Source: Stercorarius parasiticus
Lineage: Eukaryota > Chordata > Aves > Charadriiformes > Stercorariidae
Direction: 5' to 3'
NCBI GenBank assembly: GCA_013396915.1
Contig: VWZL01001979.1
Coordinates: forward strand, 558,001 to 622,000
Length of the DNA stretch: 64,000 nt
How positions within the stretch are numbered: the first letter of the stretch is position 1; every line of letters starts with the position of its first letter. Made by a program: the position numbers and the translations under genes. Positions 13,801 through 28,800 of the stretch are shown one piece after another. Below the pieces are notes generated by a model, which made no database searches, had not been told where the DNA came from, and saw only the letters and a list, made by a program, of their open reading frames with translations.

Positions 13801-16800
13801 CCACCACCCAGTGGTGACCAGACAGCCTGCAGTGACACATTAGGTCTGAGATGAAGCTGGGAAGTCAAAGTCAGCAAGGCAAGGTCAGATCGGCAGGAGC
13901 CTGCTGGTATGCTCTGACATATGGCAGGGAACTACATCACTTCCTGCACAAGCAGAACTCCTGACCAAATATCTCAGACTGTAGGTTTCCTTTCCCACAA
14001 CACCAGTACATTGCTGAATCCCATTCATTCATCTTGAATTCTCTGGATCTGTTTTTGCAGATTACTGCACGGTTGTTCCCAATTAGTATGTATTTGTTTA
14101 TGACTGCCAAAGAAGATGTGCCTTCGCTCTTTGTTAGGAAGCAGATCGATGCTTCCCTTTCTCTGTTCTAAAGAATTACGCAAATAATCAGCTATACATT
14201 TCCTCCCATTTTTTTTTTAAGGGTACTTCATCTCTTCTGTAATAGAGTAAAATGGCAGAACAGGAGTAAATTATCCAGAAGCTCTTTTAAAAGGAGTGAC
14301 TTCAAAAGCTCTGCTGCTAGTGATCTTCAAATTTCTCTGTAAGATCTCTGACCTTTCTGTCACTTTCTTACTCTTCATTCTCCCTCTGTCTAGAATTTCT
14401 TTCTGCCAGTGAGGGCTAATGAGTGCATCACTTCTCTCAGCAGCCTGACTTGAATGACCATTTTTACTGCTTTGGACAAGCTGGACCTTAAGCCATAGAA
14501 TTTAATGAGAAGATGTAAGAGAACTATTGCTCTACAGTGTTTTTCTTTCAAAAACCCCCTCAAACCTAGGAAAAGGGCCACAGAGGCCAAATGCATCTTT
14601 CAATACTGTAGGAACATTTTTGTCAGTTACACTAAAAGATGGATTAGACCTAGAGAAAAAGAATTAAGTAAGAACAGGGGCATACTCTATATATCTAACA
14701 GAAATACATCAGAAGACTTACAGCTATTACAACAGAAATTTGATTATGTACCACAGCAGGCAACTTCAGATTCTCTATTATTTACACTAAGAAGCCACAG
14801 AATAAGTTTTTATTCTGACTGTGCTTTCTGCCTTGGAATGTGTCAGACCATCTTATCATTTTCTGGTATGATGCATTAGAACAGGACTAATGCTATTTTA
14901 CAACTGCAGAATAACATAGCCACAAAACAAGAAAGCAAAAAGGAAAACCTTATGAAATAATAGCACTTATCCATTTTCTTTTTACCAGAAGGACTGCAAA
15001 GTGTTCAGTGTTTGTGGCTTCTTTTGGGAGGATATCAAGACATACTGAGAAGGTGAAGTGTGTCACAGTACATACCTTGTTTCTTATTACCTATGGATAA
15101 TCTATAACCCTTTCCTATATAATCTCTTCTTGTAATTTATACACAAAAACTATGGAATTTATAAATTCCCTTGTGCATAATGAAAAAATGAGCATAAGAT
15201 ATTGTCTAATAGAAATAGTTTTGATTTTTCCATCTCAATTTTTTTGTTGCATCATCTCATAGATCAGTCTAATATGATACCACTTAGTGAAACGTAACTA
15301 CAGGACCTGAAAAATGGCAAAACTTCAGTAGATAATTCAAGATAAGTTCCAGAGACACACTCCTCTCCTTCCTCTATAAAGGAGTGACTGTACATGCTAC
15401 TTTGATATTTTTTAAAACAAATTCTGTGTAACAAGACCAAAATAAATTTTTGAGATATTTGTTTCCAAAGCAGGCAAAACCAGCTAGAGCCAGGGAAAAA
15501 GCAATGCTGCTAGTAGGTCAGCATGTAACAGCTGGCGTCAGCTCCTGGGACACTGGCATTTTTTAAGCATAAAAATAATAATAGTTCACAGGAATAGATT
15601 AGTATTCTAGAAGTAAAAAATATTTTGCTACTCAAATGTCGATAGTTTAGTTAGAAAGTAAAGAAATAACATGCCTTGATTATTCTCACCTGTTTTAGAG
15701 CACCAGTTGCAAGATTAACTTGGATTAAAATGATGGTGCTCCACCAGTGAGAAAACAGAAGTGGAGCCGTATTTTTTCTTAAAAAAAGAGAAGAATGAGA
15801 AAAGAAAAAATTCTTTAAATGTTCTTTTCAGAATGCCTATTTTGTAGAAGCACATTTCTTAGAGGACTTTCTGTTTGGGTATTTTTCTCTAACCGACAGT
15901 TTACAGGTAGATTACACAGGAATATTTCTGCCTGTCTAGAATTAAAACAAACCCCAATCACCTCTTTCTCCTTGCGTCCTTTTTTCAATGCTGATATATG
16001 CAACAGTAATGCTTTAATGAATATATAGACGATGGCTTATGTTTTGAGGGATTTTTCTGCTTTAATAGTGTTCTTGGATGCTTCATTTTAATAGAACTGA
16101 TTTATTATTGCTTGCTGCTGTTAATTATTTTTAGTGATGTATTTTATATATCCAACACCTATTCATTGTTGATAGCCTTACCTTAATGTCTATCACCATC
16201 AAAAAATGTCTCTATTGTGTATATTGTGCTAATCTATTTTTTTTCTGAAAAAGAATAGGAGGAGTTTCTAGTGGAAAGAATTAAGATTTAATGAGGAGAA
16301 ATATCTCTTTCATTCAGTCAATAGAGTACCCAATTAATTCAAAACAGCCCCTCCTTAAAACCAGTAATCGAGACTGATGGAGAAAATTTACTTTTTTTTT
16401 TGTGTCCTCAAAGCTTATATTTTTTTGACAGGTCTATATAATTTCCAAATATTTAATATTTCTTAGAAATAAATACTTTGAATTTCAATAGAAACCAAAT
16501 ACATGTGATGAACTGTTTTTATCCAAAAGCAGTATTGACAACATACAGAACAACTGTAATAATTAATACAAATTCTCTAACTTCTGATAATTACACAAAA
16601 TGTCACTCAGCTTAACATTTCTGAAAAAAAGATCAGTGAAACACGAAGCTCCTGGTAAAATCAGCACAAGCAGTGGGCAGTGTTTCTATCCTCCATCAGT
16701 CGTATCTCGGAGGCATTGCCTGCCTTTCAGAATTCATGTGACAAGAATAAGGAGATAACAGGATGAGTTGCCCCCCATAGTGTGATCTGATACTGGATTA

Positions 16801-19800
16801 AATAAAGAGCTCTTCAGTGCAATATTTTTTATTTTAGAGATAAATTAAATTTGTTACAGAAAGTAAGTTCAATGACTTTATTTAAAAGAGAATGGTTTCT
16901 AAAATGCAACATAAAGTTGGGCATGCATTTCCTCAGGAGCGTAACATTTTTTTAAAGTAAAATTCAGGAAGATGAATAAGAAAATAAAAATAAGCATACT
17001 ATTAATAAGATAAGCCTGCTATTCATGTCATTCATGGTATTAGGCTTGTCAGATAATATACAACCAAAAATTTGGGGTTGAACTATTTCTTAGTATTTGC
17101 TGCTAAGCAAGCTGTTGGACAGAGAAAAAACACACAGACATTCCCTTTTATCCATCATATATTTTCTAGTTTATCCTGTGTAATTTTCAAAGATAAAATA
17201 ATTATAGGATACAAATATGATCTTTTATGATTTCTTATCAGATTAGTACACCATATGATACCAGAAAAGCTGAAAAAACCCAAGATTCTTTCTAGTAACA
17301 GATAAGTAAGAAAAAAAAAAGGAAGCTGATTAAAACCCATAAAGCAACAGCTATAGACTTTGCTGAAGGTCCGGCCAGGTAGTTCTGTTAGCCAACATTG
17401 TCAAGAATTTGATGCAGTATTTTTACTCCTTACTAATGCAAATAGAGCCATAGAAATGAAAACTGCACAAATGTTAATTATTTTTCAGTATATCGCAGGA
17501 CCAGAAGGAGAAGATTAGTTTGACCATGAATTGTTGAAGAAAGAAGTTATTTTAGAGAAAGGTAGGAAAGCATAAATACAGAACAAAAACTTAGATGAAG
17601 AATTAAATGAGTGTATAGAAATGTCAAAGGAAAAAAATCAGTGCTGTCCAAAATACGGAATGTTAATATTGCTGAAAAAATTGGCACTAGAACAAAGACC
17701 GTTCTGGTTTTCTCCATATAAATAGACTCCAGAATTACTTTTTTTTTAAAATTAGAGATTGCCAAACAACATGGCAGATGATAATTCCAAAACCTCTAGA
17801 TCCTTGATTAGAAATTTGAATATATTCAGACACGTATTGGACAAATCACTTATTAGTTATTTACTTTTCAGAAATAGAAGTTTTGGACAATTTCAAAGCA
17901 ATATAGTCATATAAAAAAACCATACAAAATTTAGGTTTAGTAGACACAGCATACTAACTTCAGAAAAAGGCCATAGTTTGATTATCACTTTAACTGCTTT
18001 ACAAATAGTATGATTTTAAGCATATTGACCAACACTTTAGGTGTCTATAGATGTTTTCTGGAAAAGGATGTCTGAGAAGATATGTTATTTGCATTTCTAG
18101 TGTTAGAAACAGAAGATAGAGGGGAGCCAGAGATTGCATCAAAGTGAAGGACTGCGCAAACCAATGGGCAGACTAAAACTCAAGCTTTGTAAGTCTGTAA
18201 AATAAAAAAATCTAACAGAAAAAAATCATGGAAAACTATGTATGTGAGTGTGGACACGTGTTTATACACCCCCATACCTTACCCGGTGCAGGTATATACT
18301 TTTTTTTTTTTTGTTAAGGCAAAAGTATGAGTGTTCCTGCTTACTAACAAATGCTTCATTTCTCAACATTATGGAATCTCTAAGTGGGATGCGTACATTA
18401 CTGGCTTAGTTTTCCTTTAACGAGCCATCTTGCATGTCTGTCTTGTGAAGCATTGTATTGTTTGGGGAAGTATATTGAAACAAAGCATTGTAATATAAAA
18501 ATACTCATAACATTGTCTCTGATCATGGATCATCTGGCCACCTATGACTGACAATGTAGAAGGGAAATGAGGAAATGCTCATTAGTCTTCTAGTCCCTGT
18601 ATGCTTAGAGCTGTCTTATGTGACAGAAGTAAAAACTTTCATGTACTTGCCTCTGTACGGTAACTATAAATAGTCAGACTTACACTTAATAGTGCTTTCA
18701 ATTTAGGCTTTTTGTTAACAACTCAGTAACTCTGTTTCTCATTCTGTGAAATGGGGAACAAAGTTTCATTATCTTCAAGGTATGCTTTGAAAACAAACTA
18801 AAAGCTGTTAAAGATATAAAGTTTGGTGGAATAAGTGACATCTTGAAAACGTAATTTTAAAATAACGGTGGCCAAACAATCAATATGCAGTTGCTCTCGG
18901 CAGTCTTACTATCATCATGAAAGCTTTAAAATGTGATTTCTTTAAAAATACAAAACTGTAATTATCTACACTGCTATAGACTTTATATAGCATGCAATAC
19001 TCTCTGGACAGCTCTTCGCAGTGAAGGTGCTAATAAAAATCTTGAGTGCTCTTTTCTGAGATCCATCAGTGTCTTACCTTACTCCTTTTCTTTCTCACCA
19101 ATGACAGTACCGTGAATAAGCCCAGATATCCTTCTACATGTAGTCAGTTGTCTATGCAGCTAATCTCACATGCTTACGTTAAGCATTATTTAAGTTTTGC
19201 CCATGATGGCCTTGTTCTAAACATGCATATAGCAATGAAAGGTATCTATTTACTACATAAACTTATAGTTACAATGACATCTGTGCATGGCATTGAAAAA
19301 AGGATCATAGATACTGAAGAACAGGGGTGTGAGAGAACCCTTTTTTATAGTACATACTGGAAAAAACTGTGGGCTAGAAATCTGGAGCTGCTGTACCTCA
19401 GATTCTTCTTGTCCACAGAGTTTATATGAATACAAACAAAACTAGAGGTTTCTCACATGTGAAATAGAATTATGTGTCTTTCTAGATCTGATTCATTTGT
19501 TTACCTGAGTAATAAAGCGTAGGATTTTTTTTTTGCTTGTTTGGGATGATCTCATTAATTTCTTATGATTTGTAAATGGGCTCATTCTGTCAGTACGAGG
19601 CACTTAAATATGGTAACATATTCCACGGAAATATCAGACAATAAGAAAAATGTAGAGACACCAAATATAAGAAGTAGCAAATGAAAAATTAATCAACAGT
19701 TGGGGAGTTAAATCCTTTATAGAAGAATATAACTTTGGTGAATTGCGAAATACAGCTATGATGGTTTTAGCAGGTCTTTAAAATAACTATTTAATATTGA

Positions 19801-22800
19801 GAGAACAGATGATTCCGTTACTTTCTATTACTGCCGTTACAGTAGTTTTAGAAATGAACAGACTCAAGCTAAAGCCTGTCATAGAGATATTTCTTCACCT
19901 GGGGGATTTGTAATGGGTTATTACAGTATTTCTCAAGACATCACTGTTTTGTGTCTGCTTTTGTTAACAGTAACTCAATGTCTTATTATCCACTTTGAAA
20001 TAAATAGTGTTGTTTCTATTAGAAAAATGTCAAATTTTTAAGTTGTCTGTTAGGGTTGGAAGATTGAATTGATGTTAGGAATGAGCTGTTAATCAATAGA
20101 AAATTTTTCTTTCTGTATTTTTTAGCCTCATAAATGACAGCACATTTTTGGAAAAAAGAGAGGGAGCCAGCACTTTTTTCTCGTTCTATTGCAGAAAAAT
20201 TTCACTTACCACTGCCATGAAGCACTATACTGATAAAGATAGGAACACAGGAAGAAAAATGGAACTATAAAAGAGAAAGTAACTTAGTAAAGCTATTACA
20301 CCTAATAAGTTGAGAACCTTTCACAACAGTGAGAAATTTGCCATGTGCTCTCTTAATCATAAGTTTACTTTCTCTTTCTTCATCACATGCTCCCTTAACA
20401 TCAAACCCTTGTAAGTGACTTTTCAATGAACTTCGAGAAGTATGTTGTTTCTCAATTTGCCCTTGCTTCTTGTTTCCTTTTTTCATCACAATTATTTTGG
20501 ATTCCATATTTTTCCTTCTCCTACACTTGGTTGCATGCTTCCTTATGCTGCCTAGTATGTGCTGGTGTATAATGACTGGTTTTCAATGCCATAATGTGAA
20601 TTTCCTTCTTCCTTCCCCATTTCCTTCTTATCTTTTGTAAAAACTGTCTGTAATTAAAAGGTATGTCTATTCAAGACATGTTTTTAATAATTTTATCTTG
20701 ATTCACCTCTTTTTAATTTACCAAAATTATACATATTTCAGTCTTTGAGTGCAAAAGCTCACTAAATGCTTATCTGTGTAAGAATAACATAATGAAATCT
20801 CACATAAGTAGAAACTGCAGTTTTGTTTGCTCTTACACATTTATGTCCACTTTTTTAACAGATAATAAAAATTCGGTTTAAAAATTAAAATCTTACTGTG
20901 CCTCTGGGAACAATATAAACAAATAGAAGTTGCCAGTACAGTTTCCAGTGTATTACAGAATACACAATTATGTGTTACATCATAATGCACACTTTCAATA
21001 CACAGTGTCTGTGCAATTACATGACCACTGCAGGAATGACCTGCTCTGTTCATTTTTACCAGTATTTTCATTCACATAAATGTCGAAGTGCAGATTTTGC
21101 TTTGCATGGAATGTATACTGAGGTTTTTCTCACAACTTAAAATATGTATGGCAACTTAAAACAAAAGTATGACAATTCCAAGTATGAAAACTTAAAACTT
21201 TACTGCATTGTCATCTTGGTCTTCTAGTGAGAGTAATGAAAGAAGGGAGAGGTAAGTATATGTCAAAATTTGATTTACATATATTACATATACCATACAT
21301 TATTCTCTATATGGCTTAAAAGCAGACTAATGGTGCACAACAAAATTGTTACAATTCTTCTGACACTGACAAGTTTAAACAGACAAACTGATGTTTTCTT
21401 TCTGCCACCTTGACATTTATAGCTTTTTATTTTGTAAGCAACAAACAGCAATGTCACTGCAATTGCCTACAACTGAATGACTGAACTAAATATACAGAAA
21501 AGAAAAACTGGAATGTTTGGCAGAATTAATTTATATAAATTTATATGTGTTTGTAAAAAAGAAAAATACAGCCTGCATTAAAAGAAAAAGTTTGTCAAGC
21601 TTATCTAGATGTCATTAGCACATATACAGCCTGTTACTCAATTCCTAGAACTGCCTTTAAAGAACTGCATTGCTTATTAAAGTGTGTCTTCCATTAAGTT
21701 TGTGAACAACAGTTTTTCAGCAAGTATAATAATGATATTCTACTTTGATAAGAAAATATTCTGAAAGCATGTATGAAGAGATTTTGTATATGTGCACATA
21801 TATAAATGCGTATAGATTGGTGTGCATAGCTGTAGCTATGTATACATACACATAAGAGTCAAAAGAAGAGACAATGAAGACATCGTCATCCAGTTTACAG
21901 ATTGTTTACAAATAGCACTGATGGCACTGTCTAGAAGTAAACAAAATTTTGGGTGCATTTATTTATTGTTACTACATAAATGTAGCATTTAAATTAAGCA
22001 ATGAATGCAACAAAAACCCTCTTCTTCTTCTTTTCCAGGATTATTTTAAATTTATTGTGAGTTTCTAGTTTTTATTGCGCATCAGAAATTTAACTGTAAT
22101 TAATATGTCCATGAAGAATATCTAACCTTTTTTGAACCACTCTGGTATAGTACAACTGTTTCAAATGACAGATCAAACACAATTAGAAGAAACATCAGCT
22201 GAGACAACTTAAACTGAAAAAAGAAATTACAACAAGGAATCTTTCAAGAAATTTCAGTTATCTAAATCTGAATATTAGATGTTTAAAAACATCAAACCTA
22301 CAATTAAAGTATATGTCTAAATAACACAGTCTTAAAAATCAAATAGAGAACAAGCATAAAACTGGAGAAGTTCTTAAAAATTAATATCAGCAAGAAACTG
22401 GAAGTTACAGAATAATAATAAAAGAGCCTAACAAGTAAAGTAGAAATCTGTGACAAAAAATAGAGACATAAAGATGTATAAAAGTATAAAAGTGTATGAA
22501 AAGTGTATAAAAGTATATAAAAAGTATATAAAAGTATAAAAGCAAACAGAGTGGGGTGGGCTGACAGGTAAGCCCTCACAGTCACTTGCTTACTCTCCCC
22601 CAGTGGGATGGGGGAGAGAACTGTAAGGGGAAAGTGGGAAAGTGAGAAAATTGGTGGGTCACAATAAAGACAGTTTAATAAGTGACGAAAAAAAACCAAC
22701 CCAAAACTCCAACTGATGCAAAGGCAGTCGCTCTCCACCTCCCACCTGCAGACAGATACCCAGCCAGTCTCTGAGCAACAGCTATTTTAGAAAAGTTCTC

Positions 22801-25800
22801 CCTCAGCTTTTATTGCTGAGCACGACGCCATATGGTATGGGGTGTCCCTTTGGTCAGTTGGGGTCAGCACTCCCAGCTGTGCCCCCTCACAGCCTCATGC
22901 CCAACCCCAGCCTACTCGCTGGTGGGGCAGAGTGAGAAGCAGACACAGCCTTGACACTAAGCACTGCTCAGTGACAGCTAAAACAACAAGTGTTAGCAAC
23001 ATCGCTTTCGTCACAAATCTGAAACACAGCACCGTATGGGCTGCTATGAAGAAAATTAACTCCATCCCAACCAGATCCAGTACACAGAGCCAATCAGTTC
23101 TTTGTTTGGGAGGAATACCCATTAATGACTCATACTTTTTTAGTCTTTCTTTTTGAGTCTTTCTGTTCTGATGATGAGCATGTCAGGGACTCTTTTTAAT
23201 TACATCTTTCTCAATTACACATAATGAGTAATAGTGGGTTGGTTTCGTTTTTTGGTGTTTTGTTTTTTTTTTTCCCCTTAATGAAACAGTGACAGAAAAA
23301 AAGGAATAAGATACTGAAGGTAAATGCAGACAACTTTTTTCACATTTCCAGGATCCAAACCTGCTGGATGGTATAGGTGATGTTCTGTGCAGAAAGGACA
23401 GGTTACACATTTGCTTTCTAGATTCTGTCCTTGGTCCCCAAATGGGGTATTTTTTTGTTCAGCCTTGTTATCACCTTCTCTCTGTCATTCTTTTAGGTTG
23501 AGGCTCGGACTGATCAGCATTCTTCTGTTGTATTACCATGCTTAATTTTGTCTGACGTTTCTGCTGATAGACAAAATTCTAGTAACCATTCTCCTATAGT
23601 AATGCATGAGTTTCATGAGGACATAATGATTTATTCAATATGTTATTTCATACATCTTAGAAAGCTAAACTGAATGGCATCCTTTCCTGTACCAGGCTTA
23701 AATAGCGTGATGTAAACATTACTGAAAAGGAGAGAGGAAGGACAGGTTAACCATTACACCAGAGTGAAAAAGCAAAGAATGGCCTAGGAAGATTATTTTT
23801 CTACTTTCTTATTTTGAAAATACTTTAGAATACTTCTGACTATTATTTTTTCTGTATAAAAGAGGTATCTCATAAGTTGTGCCAGTTTTAGAATTGTCAC
23901 CTTTTTCTGCTGGGCCATTTATGACTGAAATATTACACATAATATAACAAAATATTGAAGTCTTCACCTAACTTTATAAAGGCTTCCAGGAAAAAGTGAA
24001 ATGAAGTCAGACCTTGTATGGTAGCAAATGGCTGGACATTCTCAGGAAGCTTGCTATTAGAAAAACATCTAAATATACCAAGATTCTCAAAATCACATAA
24101 GAATTATAGAGTTAATAAAAATATATTTAACATTTCACAAATACCAGAGCAAAATTAATGCTACTGTATGGATCAGCTATAAATGGAAGGAGGAACTCCT
24201 GGGAAGGACCCCTAATGATGTTCCCTGTCACTTATTGCTTCCAAGTACTGCTTTTGCGAGAGTCAGGTATGTCGCAGGCCCTGGGGAGCCATCTGCATAA
24301 CCTCTGCTTCTCCAACAGCTCTGACTATGGGTGACCTCAGCCCTCTTCCTAGACGAAGAGTCAACACTGATATCTCATGGATGTGAATGCCCACAGAAGT
24401 TTCAGTATAAAGACTTCGCAAAAGAACTAACATATGAATGTATTGCCCTCTATTTCCCTAAGATATTGAGTCCACTAACGACTGCCTTCAAGCAGTTCTG
24501 TACTCCTTTGCTATATGAATACTCAAAGCATCTACATTCAGCATTGTAGACTGCTGAATAGCATTTCTCCAGCTAAGTTCATGGACTTGTTCAGACAGAA
24601 CGCTATCCCACCATAAGTTAGGATTTTAGAGGTATAAGAAGTTACAAATTGTATAAATGAATTGTAACTGGGAACAAGAAATTGATAATAGGAATTTTAA
24701 ACTACGCATCAGGTAATCTTTTTGTTAAACTGAGCAAGTTTCATGTGAAAAATGCTAGACTTTGTTCTCAGGCAACTTTGAAATCAAAGCAAAAAAAATA
24801 ATCATTACAAATTCTATGTTAAGAGTGATTGTGCAGTAGCAGCATGAAGGACTGGATGATTTCCTGAACATTTCCCATCTGTAATCTTGATGATTCACTT
24901 TATTTTTTGAATCACAGCATGCAACACTTTTCCTAAGGCCTCTTCCTGGAGTGAAAACTTTCATGTTTAGGCTTCTACTTCATAATAAGGGTTGCCAGAA
25001 AGGTTTGAAAGAAAGTACAGTCTTATTTCACGGTACAGTAAACTTTAATAACAACAAACCTCCCAAAGAGGAAGAATTTGATTCACAATTTTTCTGTGTG
25101 TGAGTTTAGTCTTAATCAGAAGTACTGCTCCTTTGATTCAGTGTATTAAGTTGAACAAAAATTGATTCTAGGTTGAATCCATCAATCCAAGCACCTCAAC
25201 TGACAGGATTTTCTGCTTCAAAGTCAGTCTACTTTAGCAATCATGCTAATCATCCACTAATCCTGCTGAAAAAAAGAAATATTTATGTATTCAGTTAGGT
25301 GTAGCAGGGATAATACATCACATGGGGGTGGGAAAGAAGTTATGTAGTAGATGTAAGGTTTTGTAAAAGACAAAAAAATGAGAAAATCCTGTAAGAACCT
25401 AAGAAACGCCCTGTGTGGTCAGTGAAATGGTGCATCTAGCCTAGAACTGTCTGAGAGTGGAAAAAGAGAGGCTATTTAGGGAGAGCATATTTGCTTAGCC
25501 ACTTCTAGCAGTTCCCTTTGAAACCTCCAAGCATTCAGGCGTATTAAAGAAGTCAGAGGATCATTTAGTATCCACTTACAGCCTTTTTAGTTGTCTATTT
25601 GTCTAATCCGTTACCAGACCGTCTAAATAAACTCTCTAGCTACATCACATTCTGTGGTAACAAATTAAGAAATGTAATGTCATCTCTTGAAAGTTCTTTT
25701 ATGTATTTTAGTCCAAAATCCTCATAGGTTCTTCAAGTGCCTTCTTGCTTCTTGTGAGCAGGCTTTGGTGAACAACAGTTCCACTTTTGGCTTAGCCCCT

Positions 25801-28800
25801 GCTTTCATAATTTTCTTTCTAGCCTTCCCCTTTTTCCCTCATGCTTTTCTTCTACAAACTTAGAGTGTCCTTGCTTTTTCATAAGGCAGTTGCTGTATTC
25901 CATTGATCACTTTTGTTGTCTTTCTGAATACATTCTACAAATACAACATCTTCTAGATTAGTATTTCCTTAAATATCAGATTACCTGGGAAGAAGTTAAA
26001 AATTTAAAGGGTGACTCCTCACTTCTTCCTCAAACTCTGCTTCTCTGTTTCACCATTTCAAGGAAAGGTTTCCAGTTGACAGACTACTGTTGTAATAAAT
26101 TTTTTACTATGCCGCTGGTTTTGTTGTTGGGTTTTTTTTTCCTCTTGTTAAAATTCAGTATAGATATGAAGCCATTTCCTAGTGGAAAGCTAAATTAACA
26201 CATGGGAAAAAATGATATTTGAGAAGTTTGTAAATATTCATACAAATTCTGTCTTTGGAAAACCATTGGATATAAACAAACATTTTTTTCAGCTACAAAG
26301 TTGGTTGACAAAAGATGACACCCTAATGAAGCTTATGGAAAACTTTTAGATATGGCTGAAATGCTTGCAGTTTTAAAAACTGTGCATGTAGGCATAGGTA
26401 GTTCAACTCAACTTCAATTTAAACTATTACATTTGTAAAGCATACATAAAATTGGGCAAAGATTCCTTATTTAGTAATAGAATCATAAGATAATTTATGT
26501 TGGAAATGACTTTTTCAGGCCATCTAGTCTAATTCTCACTGAGGATAAGATCAGCTAGATCAGGTAGTTCAGGGAACTGTCCTGTCAAGATCTGAATATG
26601 TCTCTCCAAGGACAGGGATTCCACAAGCTTTCCAGACAACTTGTTCCAATAGTTAACTACCTTCTTAGTGGGTTTTTCCCCCCTAGTATCTAATCAGAAT
26701 TCTGCATTCCAACTTGTGTCCTTTGCTTCTTGCTCTGCCACAATTTTCACCTCTGAGAAGAGCCTTGCTCTGTCTTCTCTGTATCCTCCCATGAGGTAGT
26801 TGTAAAATCTTCTCTTGGCCTTTTCTTCAAGCTAAACAGGTCCAGTTACCTCAGCCTCTCTTTGTACATCAGGTTCTCCAGGTCCCTGGACATCTTTATG
26901 GCCCTTTGCTGGACTTGCCCCAGTATTACAATGTCCTTCTTTTAGTGAAGAATGCAAAACACAGTCCTTCAGATGCAGTTTCACAAGTCACAAGTAGAAA
27001 AGTAATCATCTCCAGACTTGCTAGCTACATTCTCTAATGCAGCCCAGGATGCTTCTTTGCTACAAGGGCACATGGCTGGCTCATATTCTACTCGCTGAAC
27101 ACCAGGACCCCCAGGTCATTTTTTGCAAAGCTGCTTTCCAGCCAGTTGGTCACCAGGCTCTACTGGTGCATGGCATTATTCTTCCAAAGTGGTGGGACTT
27201 GCATTTCTGTTTGTTGAACTCTATGAGATTCCTGTTGGCCCGTTTCTTCAGCCTGTCAAAGCCCCTAGCCTTCAACATGTCAACCATTTGCCCCATTTTT
27301 GTATCACCTGTGAATTTCCTGACAATGTAACCCAATATCCAGGTCACTAATAAAAACACTAGGCAGATTTGATTCCAGTATCAAATAATGACAACTGACA
27401 CTAGTTACCAATTGCCAACTAGGCTTTGTGCCACTTACCACAAATCCTTTAACCATGGCGGTCCAGCCAATTTTGAGCCCATCTTACTGTCTACTTTTCC
27501 AGCCTGTATACCCCATTTTGACAACAGCATTACTCAGGGAGGTCATGGTAAAAGCCTTGCTAAAGTCAGTTGCATCCACTGCTCTCAGCTTATCCACAGA
27601 GCTGACTATTTCACCATAGAAGGCTACCAGAATGGTTAGGCATGATTCACCCTTGATAAATCCATGGTGATTTTTTCCAGTCACCTTCCAGTCCTTCACA
27701 TTCTTGCACGCAGCTTTCAGGAGCTTTATTCTATAATCTTCCCAGGGATTGAGGTTAGGCTGACTTGCTTGTAGTTATCTGAATCCCCTCTTTAAGATGT
27801 GGTTGTTTTTGCCTTTTCCAGTCATCACAAACCTCCCCCAATCAGTATGACTATACAAAGATAATAGATAGCAGTCTCACAATGATGCCAGCTAACTCTC
27901 TCAGCACCTGTGGATGATCTTATCAGGTCCCACATACCTATGTATGCCTAATTTGCTTAAATCCTTCCTAATTATTTTCCTCTGCCATGCATAATGCTTC
28001 ACTCCCACAGATTCTGTCTCTAGGCAGAACAATCTGGGAGTCACCTGAGGGTGAACTTATCAGCAAACAGAAGTAGGGAAGCCATTAATAACCTCTGTCT
28101 TTTCCATACCCTTTGTCACTACATGCACATCATTCATCAATGGGCCCATGTTTTCTTCATCCTTTAGCCACACCTGCTCAGCTTCCTGCATATTGGAACA
28201 GACCATTACTGTGTTTGAGAAGGTTGTCCTGGGCTCCTTTGCTTTCCAATGGTGTGGATCCAGTCAAGCAGATTCCTCAAACAAAATGAGCTCTCCTTAA
28301 ATTCAGGGCTGTGATTGTGCTGTTTTTGTCTTCTCACAAGGTTTTTAACTCAGTCACTGGGGCCAAGGCTGCTTTACATCCCTTGCCACTTTTTCCTTGT
28401 TTGTGAGCAACAAGTCCAGCAGAACATCTCCCTTATCATCTGGTTGATCACCTGTATAAAATTTTTTTCTTAACACTGCAGTTGTCTCCTGGGTTGCTTG
28501 TGTCCAGCCCTATTAAAGCACCAGCAAATACTGCAGTCATTGAAGTTGTGCATGAGTATGAGGGCCTCTGATGATGAGACTTCTTCAAGATTTTTAAAGA
28601 AGGCTTCATTTAATTCCTCTTCTTGATCAGGTGGTCTGCGGCAGATGCCCACCACACCATCTGTGTGGGTTTGCCCACTAATCCTTACCCATAAGCTCTT
28701 GACTGGCCCATCATTCATTCCAAAGCAAAGCTCAGTATATCTGAGGCTCTCCTACACATAATGTGAAACCCCTCCTTCTCAGTTTGTTTTTCCTAAAGAC

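Noticed and set aside
14505..14879. 124-codon plus frame
   Set aside because: No motif, overlaps a minus frame, and sits in AT-rich intron; chance.
22304..22738. 144-codon minus frame rich in L, Y and F, resembling a membrane protein
   Set aside because: The [12 protein letters not shown] part is a translation of the GTATAAAA tandem repeat, and the rest runs into the LTR.
28470..28718. 82-codon minus frame with endonuclease-like sequence as a separate gene
   Set aside because: It is a broken piece of the CR1 ORF2 endonuclease, not an independent gene.
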